The position numbers and the translations under genes were made by a program. Below, piece by piece: positions 1 to 9,599 of a stretch of 18,784 nt of DNA. Origin of the DNA: Selenomonas sp. GTDB lineage: Bacteria; Bacillota_C; Negativicutes; Selenomonadales; Selenomonadaceae. Location: NCBI RefSeq assembly GCF_024693525.1, contig NZ_JAILKR010000117.1, forward strand, positions 1 through 18,784. Direction: 5' to 3'. Each line of letters opens with the position of its first letter. Within the stretch, counting starts at the first letter, position 1. Under the pieces are notes generated by a model. The model had not been told where the DNA came from. It saw only the letters and a program-made list of their open reading frames with translations, and ran no database searches.

Positions 1-60
1 TTCTTCTGCCGTCTCGTTGAATTTAATGTAATCGTTCAGCCATTTAATGGAAACCTGCAT
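1..60 (-). CDS. pheT: Phenylalanyl-tRNA synthetase beta subunit, N-terminal fragment
   Basis: Only the first 20 codons are inside the window; the gene runs off the left edge. The visible peptide starts MQVSIKWLNDYIKF, the usual opening of PheT (M-x-V-S-x-x-W-L-x-D-Y). The ATG is preceded by a GAGGAGGT-type ribosome binding site and lies 18 bases downstream of the pheS stop, so the two subunits are co-transcribed. In the (alpha-beta)2 enzyme the beta chain carries the editing and tRNA-anchoring domains; none of these are visible here. The identification rests on the short N-terminal match plus the invariant pheS-pheT order. Confidence 0.9.
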   Translation of the reverse strand, partial: MQVSIKWLNDYIKFNETAEE

Positions 61-78
61 CGTATAACCTCCTCAATC

Positions 79-1350
<1,272 letters not shown>

Positions 1351-1355
1351 GTTAA

Positions 1356-1384
1356 AGTGTAACATAGATAGCCGTATTTTGCAA
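1356..1384 (-). promoter_or_regulatory. Sigma-70-like promoter of the pheST T-box operon
   Basis: On the minus strand, TTGCAA (1384-1379) and TACACT (1361-1356) are separated by exactly 17 bases. Each matches the -35 or -10 consensus at four or more of six positions. The expected transcription start, about 7 bases further on near 1350, fits the start of T-box stem I. This is a sequence prediction only. Confidence 0.65.
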
Positions 1385-1412
1385 ATCACCATCATGAAGC
1401 ATGTCAAAAACA

Positions 1413-1642
1413 TCAATCTTTCCAATAATACTTGAAAGTACTTTGCGGGTATTCCTTAGGATGAACCCAGCCGACCGTTCCATCTGCCTTTCTAAGGCAC
1501 ATCCAAAAATCAATACCTAGGGAACGATCTGTTGCCTCACCAATATAACTTCCCCAAACTGCATATGAGATACATACGATACAGTTGAGAACAACAGCAT
1601 CATAATCATCAATAGTGATTTCATAATTATTTTATTATTCAT
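1413..1642 (-). pseudogene. Frameshifted gene for a small exported protein
   Basis: An ATG at 1642 with GGAGGT five bases upstream opens a peptide that looks like a signal sequence: MNNKIIMKSL, then a hydrophobic run LMIMMLLFSTVSYVS. That frame stops soon after, at a meaningless tail. A shifted frame continues from about 1560 to a TGA at 1415-1413 and is protein-like, with segments WGSYIGEATDRSLGIDFWM and DGTVGWVHPKEYPQ and the end FKYYWKD. One missing base near the TTTGGGG run at about 1553-1560 would join the two. The reconstructed product would be about 75 aa, secreted or surface-anchored. The family is not recognised. A sequencing error is the alternative, but the neighbouring genes are broken in the same way. 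Confidence 0.55.
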
Positions 1643-1692
1643 CCCTAACCTCCAAAACCATTCTCTCGCTCCAAGAGTTTTTATCCTTCGCC

Positions 1693-2042
1693 TTATTCAA
1701 CCAACTGGAACCCAAACCATTGGGCACGCTCATCCCAGAAGAAGTATACCGAATTAGCCGTACAATACCACGGATCGATATTGCGAATCCTCTTTCCTCT
1801 GTACTTTCCCCCAGTGGCCCACGCCCACCGTTTACCCCGCTGCCATAACTACGGGCTATTCCCATGATTTCCAACTTTCCATCGTGAATCTTAGGCACAA
1901 TATCATCATATACCATCCCAGCTTTATCCAATGTATCCTTGGTGGCATAAACCACAATCTTATCTCCCGATTTACCTACCCTTCTTGTAAATACCACCAG
2001 ACGCCACTCCCTGATACATCTGCAGCTCAGGCTCCCCCCCAT
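1693..2042 (-). pseudogene. Frameshifted small protein, partner of the adjacent exported protein
   Basis: From an ATG at 2042, one frame gives WRLVVFTRRVGKSGDKIVVY, then ATKDTLDKAGMVYDD, up to about residue 70 (SYGSGVNGG). There the frame stops making sense, although it stays open to 1635. A shifted frame takes over near 1825 with GGKYRGKRIRNIDPWYCTAN, then SVYFFWDERAQWFGFQLVE, and a stop at 1695-1693. This second end leaves room for the GGAGGT and ATG of the next gene, which supports it as the ancestral end. The 5' end is also damaged: a run of seven G at about 2034-2040 separates another plausible frame upstream (MYQGVASGGIYKKG), and no signal peptide remains. Family and function are unknown. 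Confidence 0.5.
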
Positions 2043-2077
2043 CCTAAGTCTCTGCTGCTATCACTTATGCAACAATC

Positions 2078-2668
2078 CTATCTTGTTTCTAATCGTTCCC
2101 TGTATGTTTCAAGCAATTCTCGTGAATAGCTCTTCTTCCTATCTGAATCCCTAACGATTCTCCACAATGTGGCAGCTGCCTTCAGTCTCTCTCCATACAC
2201 CCTTGTCGCATCGTCTGCACAGAAATCTTTCACGAATTGATTCCATTGAAGTACCGACTTATCATACCACGCATAGATTTTTTCCCATAATATACATCAA
2301 GCAAGTCCCCACATGTAAAGGATTCATCACCATTTTCCCTTACCGCTTTGACTGTTGCTACCATATCCGCATTGAATTTGAAATACTCTTTCCCCGTTTG
2401 CTTGGAAAAGAACTCTCTGAATTTGTTACCAAAGGTAAAGCCACATGCGATAAGCCCAGTATCAAGTGTAAGGTTCGTAACAACAGCTCCCTTGTTCTTC
2501 CTGCTCTTCCGCTTCGGCAATATCCTTTTTTCCAGCAAAATATGCTTCAATTACCTTATTGATCTTTATCTTGCCGCTTGGCGCATCTAATCCGTGATCC
2601 CTGCATATTTTTATCAGTTCATCACGATACCAGTAATAGATGTAGTATTCTTTTAATATATCCGCCAT
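2078..2668 (-). pseudogene. SAP-type DNA-binding protein, broken by two frameshifts
   Basis: Three frames join into one protein of about 195 aa. Piece 1 starts at the ATG at 2668 (MADILKEYYIYYWYRDEL) and contains a SAP-like helix-extended loop-helix (ICRDHGLDAPSGKIKINK). Piece 2 picks up near 2490 (LTLDTGLIACGFTFGNKF, then KEYFKFNADMVATVK and FTCGDLLDVYYGKKS). Piece 3 begins near 2280 (AWYDKSVLQWNQFVKDFCAD) and ends at a TAG at 2080-2078 after YSRELLETYRERLETR. One extra G in a GGG run and one missing base after an A run would restore the frame. The layout, SAP followed by a DUF6434-like region, resembles small SAP-domain proteins of Firmicutes; that assignment is from memory. No piece is long enough to suggest a working product. 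Confidence 0.65.
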
Positions 2669-2857
2669 CTGGCAACTTCTGTTTCTATTTCTTCACCTTG
2701 ATATATTTCATCAGGATATTTCTCCACTAAGACATGCACCCCTGTAAAATTTACCCCGTATATATGAATTCAACACTTTTCCCAAAATACCTGCTCGTAA
2801 TGAATATTTGCCCCGTTTAGCTCCGTGCCTCATCTCATCTTCCCTTTTCGATTCCAT
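2653..2857 (-). pseudogene. Small unknown protein, one frameshift
   Basis: An ATG at 2857 opens MESKREDEMRHGAKRGKYS, then LRAGILGKVLNSYI. After this the same frame ends in an unrelated tail. From about 2760 a neighbouring frame continues with GVNFTGVHVLVEKYPDEIYQ and finishes EIETEVARWRIY, with TAA at 2655-2653. Joined, the product would be about 68 aa, basic at the start and acidic at the end. The end overlaps the ATG of the SAP-type gene by 16 bases, typical of a translationally coupled pair. No family is recognised. It could also be two unrelated short frames, but the overlap with the next start favours a single gene. Confidence 0.45.
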
Positions 2858-2879
2858 TACAAGTATGTGCCCCACTCCA

Positions 2880-2930
2880 AAGAGCCGTCAATCCGAACAG
2901 GCTACTTACCCATTCGAATTGACGGCTCTT
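2880..2930 (-). terminator. Long inverted repeat, probable operon terminator
   Basis: AAGAGCCGTCAAT (2880-2892) and ATTGACGGCTCTT (2918-2930) form a perfect 13-bp stem around a 25-base loop in which further pairing (CGAA with TTCG) is possible. It lies 76 bases past the stop of the zinc-ribbon/DUF4352 gene, where the restriction operon should end. The T tract after it is short on both strands, so it may act weakly, in both directions, or as an RNA-stabilising hairpin. Confidence 0.6.
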
Positions 2931-3006
2931 CTATCCCCTAATAATTGCTCCCCATTCTATTAACCACTCTTATTACTTTATATTTATCTCCCCCTTTTGC
3001 TTCACC

Positions 3007-3816
3007 CTAATCAAGCCAACTTTTAAAATCATCTATATAATTAATCGGAACTACCACAGGATCCCCCATCATACCTCCTCGTCCTTGCAGTTTGAAACTT
3101 TTGATATCCGCATTAGTTGGTACATCAAAAAAATACGTGAATATAGAGTCATTTCCAGGATTGATTTCTGTCAGGATCTCCTGCGAATGATGTGACATCA
3201 TCCAACTTACACTTGCCTTAGTAGATGTACTATACTCTCTGCCTTTTTCATCAATTAGACGAAACATAGCTTCATTTACTGTAATGGCATCATTCTGCTC
3301 GTTATGAATCATTACAGCTACCCCTATGAATTTCCCTTGGGGTGTCGCCTTATGATATTTACTTCCAATGGAGTCATTAAACTCTTTAGCATAGACAGGC
3401 GCAATTACGACATTTGACGATACCCCATAAACTACTTCCTGTCCATTCTTCATCTTTTCCTTGTAAAGATTTTTACCAACGGAATTATCCTTATCTTTCG
3501 CATCTCCTCTAGTATTCTTTGCCGTCTCATTCGATTCTGTTTGCGCTGTTTCCGTAGAGGCATTTTCATTTTTTGTTAAATAAAATGCACTCATACACGA
3601 AACCATTATTACTACAAGAAAAATGAACCCGACGACAATCGCAATAATTTTTCCCACTGAAAATCCTGACGATGATTTTTTTATAGTCTTTGTTGTCCCT
3701 TTCTTTGGTACAGCTTGATTTGAATTTGCTTGTTGGGAAACTCCCGTACTCGCTCCACATGAGCTACAAAATTTAGATCCATCTTGAATTTCAGCACCAC
3801 AGTTTGGACAAAACAT
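3007..3816 (-). CDS. Zinc-ribbon, single-pass membrane protein with DUF4352 domain
   Basis: The 269-aa protein has three parts. An N-terminal zinc ribbon has Cys at 3, 6, 17 and 20 (CPNCGAEIQDGSKFCSSCG). After a Ser/Lys-rich linker, one membrane helix spans about residues 57-80 (KIIAIVVGFIFLVVIMVS). The rest, outside the membrane, contains from about 125 a beta-rich region resembling DUF4352 (GKFIGVAVMIHNEQND, then a MFRLIDEKGREYSTS segment). The zinc ribbon would be cytoplasmic and the DUF4352 domain extracellular; its ligand is unknown. The ATG follows AGGGAGGG. It starts only 24 bases after the Res stop, so it is probably transcribed with the restriction cassette, although such proteins are also common on their own. 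A role in defence is not shown by the sequence. Confidence 0.85.
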   Translation of the reverse strand: MFCPNCGAEIQDGSKFCSSCGASTGVSQQANSNQAVPKKGTTKTIKKSSSGFSVGKIIAIVVGFIFLVVIMVSCMSAFYLTKNENASTETAQTESNETAKNTRGDAKDKDNSVGKNLYKEKMKNGQEVVYGVSSNVVIAPVYAKEFNDSIGSKYHKATPQGKFIGVAVMIHNEQNDAITVNEAMFRLIDEKGREYSTSTKASVSWMMSHHSQEILTEINPGNDSIFTYFFDVPTNADIKSFKLQGRGGMMGDPVVVPINYIDDFKSWLD

Positions 3817-3840
3817 GGATATCCCTCCCTAAACTTACAA

Positions 3841-6800
3841 TCAAATGCTATGTATAAACTCTGAGAAATCATCTATTGGCATAAAAGTTGCTTTATCGCC
3901 TAATGCGGCGAAATGTTCCCTGCCGCACTGAATTTTTTCCGATTCAGTTTTACGCAAGGCATCAGCATCAATATTGCCCTTGGTTTCCAAAACAAAGTAC
4001 AATTTCTTTTCCCCATTCTGGTCAATCATCACGGCCCAGTCGGGATTATAGGAGCCCAAGGGCGTACTGATTTTGAACCAGTCTGGCAGTTTGGCATAAA
4101 GATATACATCTTCGTTATCCTCAAAGGACTGGGCAAACTGCCGTTCATTCTCGCTGTCGTATACTACATAATCGTAAGGGCTTTTGGTACTTTCCAGCAT
4201 ATTGCTTTCGAGATAGCCCTTGAGTTCTTCCGATTCAAAGAGTTCCTGACAATAGTATTCGCTGTCCCCGAGCCGTTGATATTTAATGCCGTCCACAATC
4301 AGCGACTTCATTACAGAGCGCAGGATTTTGGCGGTGTTTTCCATGAATACCTGCGGATTCTTATGAAAATCCTTCAACCGATTGCCGTAAGTGTCAAATT
4401 CCACCCAGTTGCCGTCAGCATCCTGTCTGGTACCCGTCAAAAGCTCCACAATGGTACGGCGGGTCAGATTGGTTTCGTTTTGCAGATAGGCGACAATATC
4501 CGGCAGGAAATTACTGGAACCGTACGTGCTTACAGCCCGGTCTGCCACCAACTTGGTTTCGACACCGCCTGTGCCGATGGTAACATCTGCCTTTGTCTGA
4601 ATGATTTTCGGCGAAGGAATCTTCATCTCCAAAGCCATCTGCTTACGGCAGCGCCGCAAGAGTTCCTCCGTGGAAAAATCTACCCGATAGGTAGTCTTCC
4701 ACTTGATGCTGTCCCAGAGCTCCTTAAATTCCGGAGACAGGAACACTTCTTTATTGAGGACAGCCTCACGCCGTTCGCGCTTTTTGTGAATCGGCACGGT
4801 TCTGCAGGCCTGCATACAGATTTCCTGTATCTGCGCCTTGTAGGGAGCCAGTTCTTCTGCTACCATGAATTTATTCTGCTGGATATCGGCTTTCAGCGAT
4901 TCCTGAATATTGCCCTCATCATCCACATAGCCATATTCTTTCAAGGATTCCATGACCATTTCGGCCTTCTCTGTGCCCAGATAAGCAGTTTCTTCCCCTG
5001 CCGCATCTGTTGCCACTTCCTCTGCCGATACGGGTACAAGGATATTGGCAAAGTTGGCAGTTTCCAGCACACGGAAACGGATGCCGTCTTCCTCGTATTC
5101 CTTCTGCAGGGAGCTGGCAAATTCGTCATAGCTTTCATTGGCCATAACGGTAAGGATATTCAGATTGGCATCGTACTGCCGTTCGCCCGTCTGATTAACA
5201 CACAAGCGCAGACCGCGGCCGATTTCCTGCCGCTTCTTAATGGTGCTCTTGGTTTCATTCAGCGTACAAATCTGGAACACATTCGGATTGTCCCAACCTT
5301 CCCGCAAAGCCGAGTGGGAGAAGATAAAACGAATCTTGCAGTCAAAAGAAAGCAGTCGTTCCTTATCCTTCATGATGAGGTTATACGTGCTGTCATCTGC
5401 CGCTGTGGAACCACTGGTATCCTTCCAATGCCCTGGCTCGTTCTTCTTGCCTTTATCGGCAGAGAAGTAGCCATCATGCACTACATCGGCCTCGTCCTCC
5501 TCATTGTGCAGTCTGTGCCACAAATCGTGATACTTGGGACGGCGAATCACATCCTGATAGATTTCCTCAAACCACTTGGCATACTTGCCCTTCACGGCAT
5601 TGCCCTCGGCATCGTATTCGCGATAATTGGCCACCCGGTCAATGAAGAACAGGGACAACACCTTGATTCCCTTGGGATTCAGCTCCAATTCCTTGTTTAG
5701 ATGCTCTTCGATGGTGGCCCGCATCTGCTGACGCTTCATCTCATCATCATGGACCGTGCCGATGGCCTTGCCCAGACGGAGAATATCGCTGCGGCTGGTA
5801 AAATCCATATACTCATTGCCTTCGCCGCAATAAATATCCTTGACGATATAGCCCTCGTACACATCGCGGCCGCCGGATTTTTCGTAGAGGTCATCCCCCT
5901 GCTTCACGGTAACGGCTTTTCGCTGGACAACGCCCCTTTTGTTCTGCACGTCCATTTCCACCCGTGCCGTAATGGGGGATTTCTTGTTGTTGACAGATTT
6001 TAAGAGCAGATAGGCTTCGTTATGGTCATCCTGGGCGGCAAAACTTTCCACTTCGATACCCTTGACCAGTTTCTTGGCAAAGCTGTCCACGGCGTTCAGG
6101 CGATAAAGCTTGTTCTCCACGCGGATAGGCGTGGCTGAATAGCGAATCGTACACAGCGGATTCAAGGATTCCACTGCTTCCACCTGTGCATCGGTGCTGA
6201 TGGTGGACTGCGGCTCGTCAATCACGACAATAGGTTTGGTTTCGCGCACCAAATCAATCGGCTTGGACTCGCCAAACTTCTTGTCGTTGTAGCGGTTAAT
6301 CAGGTTCAGGTCATTCTGGAAGGAGTTGATGGTCATGACCATAATCTGAATATCATTGCTCGTGGCAAAATCGCGGATTTTCTCAATATGCTTACCGTCA
6401 TAGACAAAGGCATCGTAATTCACATTGCTGTAAAGCCCGCGGAAATGTTCACGGGTTATCTCGATGGTCTTTTGCACACCTTCCTTGATAGCCACGCTGG
6501 GCACAACGATGATGAACTTGGTAAAGCCATAGGCCTTATTGAGTTCCAACAACGTGCGCAGGTAAACGTAGGTCTTGCCGGTGCCGGTTTCCATCTCAAT
6601 ATCGAGATTCAGCTTGTGATTCGGCAAAGAGTTGGACTGGGGCAGGCCATGCCGCAGCTGCACCGCACGGATATTATTCAGCAAATCTTCTTCGTCCAGC
6701 ATCAGCCGATTGCCAATGCCCTGTCCCAAAGTCAGTTGCTGGCTTTCACTGCCAAAACCTAACGCCATCTGCTCATTCGCAATCGCAGCCACGGTGAACA

Positions 6801-6894
6801 AGGCTTGTTTCGGCGTTTGTCCCTGAAAAACATCACGGACAGCGGCAACGGCCTCCTGCTGGTAATCGAGGGTGGAGTCAAATTTCAGTTTCAT
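3841..6894 (-). CDS. res: Type III restriction enzyme, Res (helicase/nuclease) subunit
   Basis: This is the ATP-dependent cleavage subunit that works with Mod to cut unmodified DNA. The 1017-aa length is normal for type III Res. Superfamily 2 helicase motifs are seen in order: Walker A METGTGKTYV (101-110), motif II DEPQ (226-229), motif III YSATP (252-256) and motif VI QEIGRGLRL (556-564). A PD-(D/E)xK nuclease lies at the C-terminus: NPDWAVMI (Asp952), then FVLETKG (Glu970 and Lys972). All key residues are present, so the protein should be active. The ATG has GAGGTG 7 bases upstream and lies 11 bases after the mod stop. In motif II the fourth residue is Gln rather than the more usual His. 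Confidence 0.95.
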   Translation of the reverse strand: MKLKFDSTLDYQQEAVAAVRDVFQGQTPKQALFTVAAIANEQMALGFGSESQQLTLGQGIGNRLMLDEEDLLNNIRAVQLRHGLPQSNSLPNHKLNLDIEMETGTGKTYVYLRTLLELNKAYGFTKFIIVVPSVAIKEGVQKTIEITREHFRGLYSNVNYDAFVYDGKHIEKIRDFATSNDIQIMVMTINSFQNDLNLINRYNDKKFGESKPIDLVRETKPIVVIDEPQSTISTDAQVEAVESLNPLCTIRYSATPIRVENKLYRLNAVDSFAKKLVKGIEVESFAAQDDHNEAYLLLKSVNNKKSPITARVEMDVQNKRGVVQRKAVTVKQGDDLYEKSGGRDVYEGYIVKDIYCGEGNEYMDFTSRSDILRLGKAIGTVHDDEMKRQQMRATIEEHLNKELELNPKGIKVLSLFFIDRVANYREYDAEGNAVKGKYAKWFEEIYQDVIRRPKYHDLWHRLHNEEDEADVVHDGYFSADKGKKNEPGHWKDTSGSTAADDSTYNLIMKDKERLLSFDCKIRFIFSHSALREGWDNPNVFQICTLNETKSTIKKRQEIGRGLRLCVNQTGERQYDANLNILTVMANESYDEFASSLQKEYEEDGIRFRVLETANFANILVPVSAEEVATDAAGEETAYLGTEKAEMVMESLKEYGYVDDEGNIQESLKADIQQNKFMVAEELAPYKAQIQEICMQACRTVPIHKKRERREAVLNKEVFLSPEFKELWDSIKWKTTYRVDFSTEELLRRCRKQMALEMKIPSPKIIQTKADVTIGTGGVETKLVADRAVSTYGSSNFLPDIVAYLQNETNLTRRTIVELLTGTRQDADGNWVEFDTYGNRLKDFHKNPQVFMENTAKILRSVMKSLIVDGIKYQRLGDSEYYCQELFESEELKGYLESNMLESTKSPYDYVVYDSENERQFAQSFEDNEDVYLYAKLPDWFKISTPLGSYNPDWAVMIDQNGEKKLYFVLETKGNIDADALRKTESEKIQCGREHFAALGDKATFMPIDDFSEFIHSI

Positions 6895-6905
6895 TATCCA
6901 TCACC

Positions 6906-8867
6906 TCACACGCACACAAAGCTGTCTTCATCAAGGCCTGCCGCTTTCAGCGTTTCCTTGACATTGGTCTTGTCCATATCCGAGGCAAAGCCCGTATCAC
7001 GGAACACTACCTGCCAAAGTTCCGACTCATATTCCTCATGCAGTTTTACAACCGCTTCCGCTACAGCAGTCGTGATATTCCGTCCCAGACAAATCATCAA
7101 AGCACCGCCACCGATAATATAGACCGTTTCCCCGGCCACCTGTTCTTTCTCCACTTGACAAGTCAAATCAAGGCCCATCTTGAGCATGATTTCATAGAGC
7201 ACATCCTGCTCAGTACGGTCAGGCAGGAAATTATCCGTGGACTGTTGCAAGGTCAGCATAATATCATCGGGCTGGGGATTCCACTTCTGCAGATTGGAGC
7301 TATCCAGCTTAAAGACCTTAAAGCCAATATCCAAATCAGCCGCCTTCTCCCCTGCTTCGGCTTTGATTTTCTCCCCGGCACGGCGAATACGCTCCTTACC
7401 GATTTCGCAGATATTTTTATAGCCAGCTTTGTAGGCTTCACTCTTTTCGTCAGTAGATTCTGGAAGTTGTACCATAATGAATTTACGACGACCACCGTCT
7501 TCTGCGTTAAGTTGCATAACAGCATGAGCAGTAGTAGATGACCCCGAGAAAAAATCAAGAACAATATCCTTTTTACCGGTAAATGCTGATATATGTTCCT
7601 GACATACATCAGTAACCTTAGGTGTATCAAAAGGGATATTCATACTCCCAAGCATATCAGTATCGCTTCCACCATAATATATAAGAGAGGGTATATTCTC
7701 ATACATATTTTCCCTTAGCAAATATTTACTATTTGGTATTGTTGTTTCATCTTTACCAAAAATAATTCTTCCCTCAGCGAGCATTTTTTTCATTGTAGCT
7801 GATGGATTTCTCCAGCCACGCTCCGGCAATGGGCATTTTTTCCCAGTTGCTGGATGAACTAATGGAACAAAATAATCATCAGGAGCCTTCTTTTTATTTG
7901 GCCATGCCATTGATACAGGTCTATAAACCTCACCTTTTTCATCAATTTTATTATAAGCTTTTTCACCACCACTAAAATCATTTTGTTTTCTCATCCAAAT
8001 AGCAAACTCAGCATTAGCTTGTTCTAGAGTATAGTTTTTTGATACCTTATTAAATATTTGTCTTGCTTTCTGAATGATCGTAGCAGCATTTTTCTTAGGT
8101 CGTTGAATTTTACAAGTATCAGTAAGGATAACTTTATTTTTCGCATACACTAAAATATACTCATGCTGATAGGAAATACCTTTCGCGTCTCCTTTAGGAT
8201 TGCGTTTATCCCAAATAATAGTCCCTATATCATTTATTTTCCCAAAAATATCTTCACATATCTTTTGAAGATTCTCTATTTCATTTTCATCAATATTTAT
8301 AAATATAACACCATCATCCGTCAGCAGATTCCTAGCCAATCTCAACCGCGGATACATCATATTCAGCCAATCCGTATGGAACCGTCCATTTGCCTCCGTA
8401 TTAGTATCCCTCCGATTTCCTTCGCCATCAACCTGTCCCGTGATTTCCTTATAGTTCTGGATATTATCATGGAAGTTGTCTTTATAGACGAAATCGCCGC
8501 CGGTATTATATGGGGGATCGATATAGATCATCTTCACTTTGCCATAGTAAGATTTTTGCAGGAGCTTCAAGACTTCCAGATTATCCCCTTCGATATAGAG
8601 ATTCTCTGTCGTATCCCAGTCCTTACTTTCTTCTTTACAAGGACGTAATGTACCCATAGATGGCGTTTGGGACAGGCGCAGTGCTTTGCCCTTGCCGTTC
8701 CATTTGAAACTGTAGCGTTCCTGTTCATCATCCACAAAATCGCCCAACAGCTGCCGCAGGACATCAAAGTCAATTTTCCCTTCCTCGAATGCTTCGGGGA
8801 AAAGCTGCTGCATGGCCTTCAAGTTTTCCTCGGTAATATTCATGGATTCGCCTGTTAAATTTTTCAT
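6906..8867 (-). CDS. mod: Type III DNA methyltransferase, Mod (N6-adenine, beta class)
   Basis: Mod recognises the target and transfers a methyl group from S-adenosylmethionine to adenine, protecting host DNA and guiding Res. The product is 653 aa, usual for the family. The catalytic DPPY motif is at 117-120 (MIYIDPPYNTG) and comes before the AdoMet-binding motif DFFSGSSTTAHAV at 438-450, the beta-class order. The stretch between them includes the target-recognition domain. Its DNA, from about 7540 to 8330, is clearly AT-richer than the two ends of the gene, suggesting exchange of the recognition part. No simple repeat that could cause phase variation was seen. The ATG at 8867 overlaps the preceding stop as ATGA; an internal ATG at residue 9 is possible. 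It is tightly coupled to the DUF4391 gene and to res. Confidence 0.95.
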   Translation of the reverse strand: MKNLTGESMNITEENLKAMQQLFPEAFEEGKIDFDVLRQLLGDFVDDEQERYSFKWNGKGKALRLSQTPSMGTLRPCKEESKDWDTTENLYIEGDNLEVLKLLQKSYYGKVKMIYIDPPYNTGGDFVYKDNFHDNIQNYKEITGQVDGEGNRRDTNTEANGRFHTDWLNMMYPRLRLARNLLTDDGVIFINIDENEIENLQKICEDIFGKINDIGTIIWDKRNPKGDAKGISYQHEYILVYAKNKVILTDTCKIQRPKKNAATIIQKARQIFNKVSKNYTLEQANAEFAIWMRKQNDFSGGEKAYNKIDEKGEVYRPVSMAWPNKKKAPDDYFVPLVHPATGKKCPLPERGWRNPSATMKKMLAEGRIIFGKDETTIPNSKYLLRENMYENIPSLIYYGGSDTDMLGSMNIPFDTPKVTDVCQEHISAFTGKKDIVLDFFSGSSTTAHAVMQLNAEDGGRRKFIMVQLPESTDEKSEAYKAGYKNICEIGKERIRRAGEKIKAEAGEKAADLDIGFKVFKLDSSNLQKWNPQPDDIMLTLQQSTDNFLPDRTEQDVLYEIMLKMGLDLTCQVEKEQVAGETVYIIGGGALMICLGRNITTAVAEAVVKLHEEYESELWQVVFRDTGFASDMDKTNVKETLKAAGLDEDSFVCV

Positions 8868-9592
8868 TGTTCCCTGCTCCCTTGTGCGGTTATTTTTTTC
8901 ATTTCCCGTTTCAATTTTTGCAGACGGGTATTGAGTTCCATCTTGCGATTGAATTGGCTCTCTGCTTTCATCTGCTTGCGCAGTTTGTTCATTTCCTGCT
9001 CTATGGCCGTAATGCGTTGCAGTTTTTCTCTGGCTTCGTCTCCGGACATCGCTTCTGTATCCACTGACAATGCCGCCAGATGACTTTTGCTGATGGCATC
9101 AAACCAACCTTCATACAATTGGCAGAAATTTGCCCCGGGCATTTTCCGCAGAGACAATTCCGACCAAAAGTCATCCTCTGCACTCCGCCAGTCCGTTTCT
9201 TCCATAGCCACCAGTGCCATCCGCTCACTATCTGCCTGACTTTGACGCAGCTTGCCCATATACAGCCGCCGCTTATCTCCCAAGATAAAGAAAAGCAGCA
9301 TCGGATACGGAATGGCATGAATAATAACCTCTGCCAAGCGTTTCAGCTGTTTTTCCGCCCTCAGATTCACTTCCAGCACTTCAATTTCCGGATAGTCTTT
9401 TTCCGCATCACGATAATGCTGTATAAAGGAATTTTCCGTTTTCAGGGCATAACGCCAATAAATTTTCTCTACATGGTCAAAGAGCTTCTTGTCAGTTGAA
9501 CTCAAATCGCCATTGTCGTAGAACTGCTTCTTGGGCACTACGCGGTCAATCCGTGCTGCTGTCGGCAGCTCCATTATTTCATAAATGCTCAT
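8864..9592 (-). CDS. DUF4391 domain protein, restriction-cassette accessory
   Basis: The 242-aa soluble protein resembles DUF4391. It opens with ELPTAARIDRVVPKKQFYDN, followed by an IYWRYALKTENSF segment typical of the family. No catalytic motif is apparent. The last third (about 178-236) is rich in Glu, Lys, Arg, Leu and Met and is likely a coiled coil, so an adaptor or assembly role is possible. I prefer the ATG at 9592 over an in-frame GTG at 9598, because GAGG inside and after the helicase stop codon is correctly spaced for the ATG. The gene sits between helicase and mod and overlaps mod by 4 bases. Family assignment is from memory of such neighbourhoods; molecular function is unknown. 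Confidence 0.8.
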   Translation of the reverse strand: MSIYEIMELPTAARIDRVVPKKQFYDNGDLSSTDKKLFDHVEKIYWRYALKTENSFIQHYRDAEKDYPEIEVLEVNLRAEKQLKRLAEVIIHAIPYPMLLFFILGDKRRLYMGKLRQSQADSERMALVAMEETDWRSAEDDFWSELSLRKMPGANFCQLYEGWFDAISKSHLAALSVDTEAMSGDEAREKLQRITAIEQEMNKLRKQMKAESQFNRKMELNTRLQKLKREMKKITAQGSREQ

Positions 9593-9599
9593 AGCCACC

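Noticed and set aside
2167..2562. 131-codon plus-strand frame
   Set aside because: It is opposite the broken SAP-type gene, which gives recognisable protein sequence when the minus-strand frames are joined.
3913..5700. 595-codon open frame on the plus strand
   Set aside because: It lies opposite the C-terminal half of res, which carries helicase and nuclease motifs; the plus-strand protein looks like a mirror-frame artefact.
6906..8867. Phase variation of mod by simple repeats
   Set aside because: Many type III mod genes carry tandem repeats for switching, but no such repeat is visible in or just before this gene.
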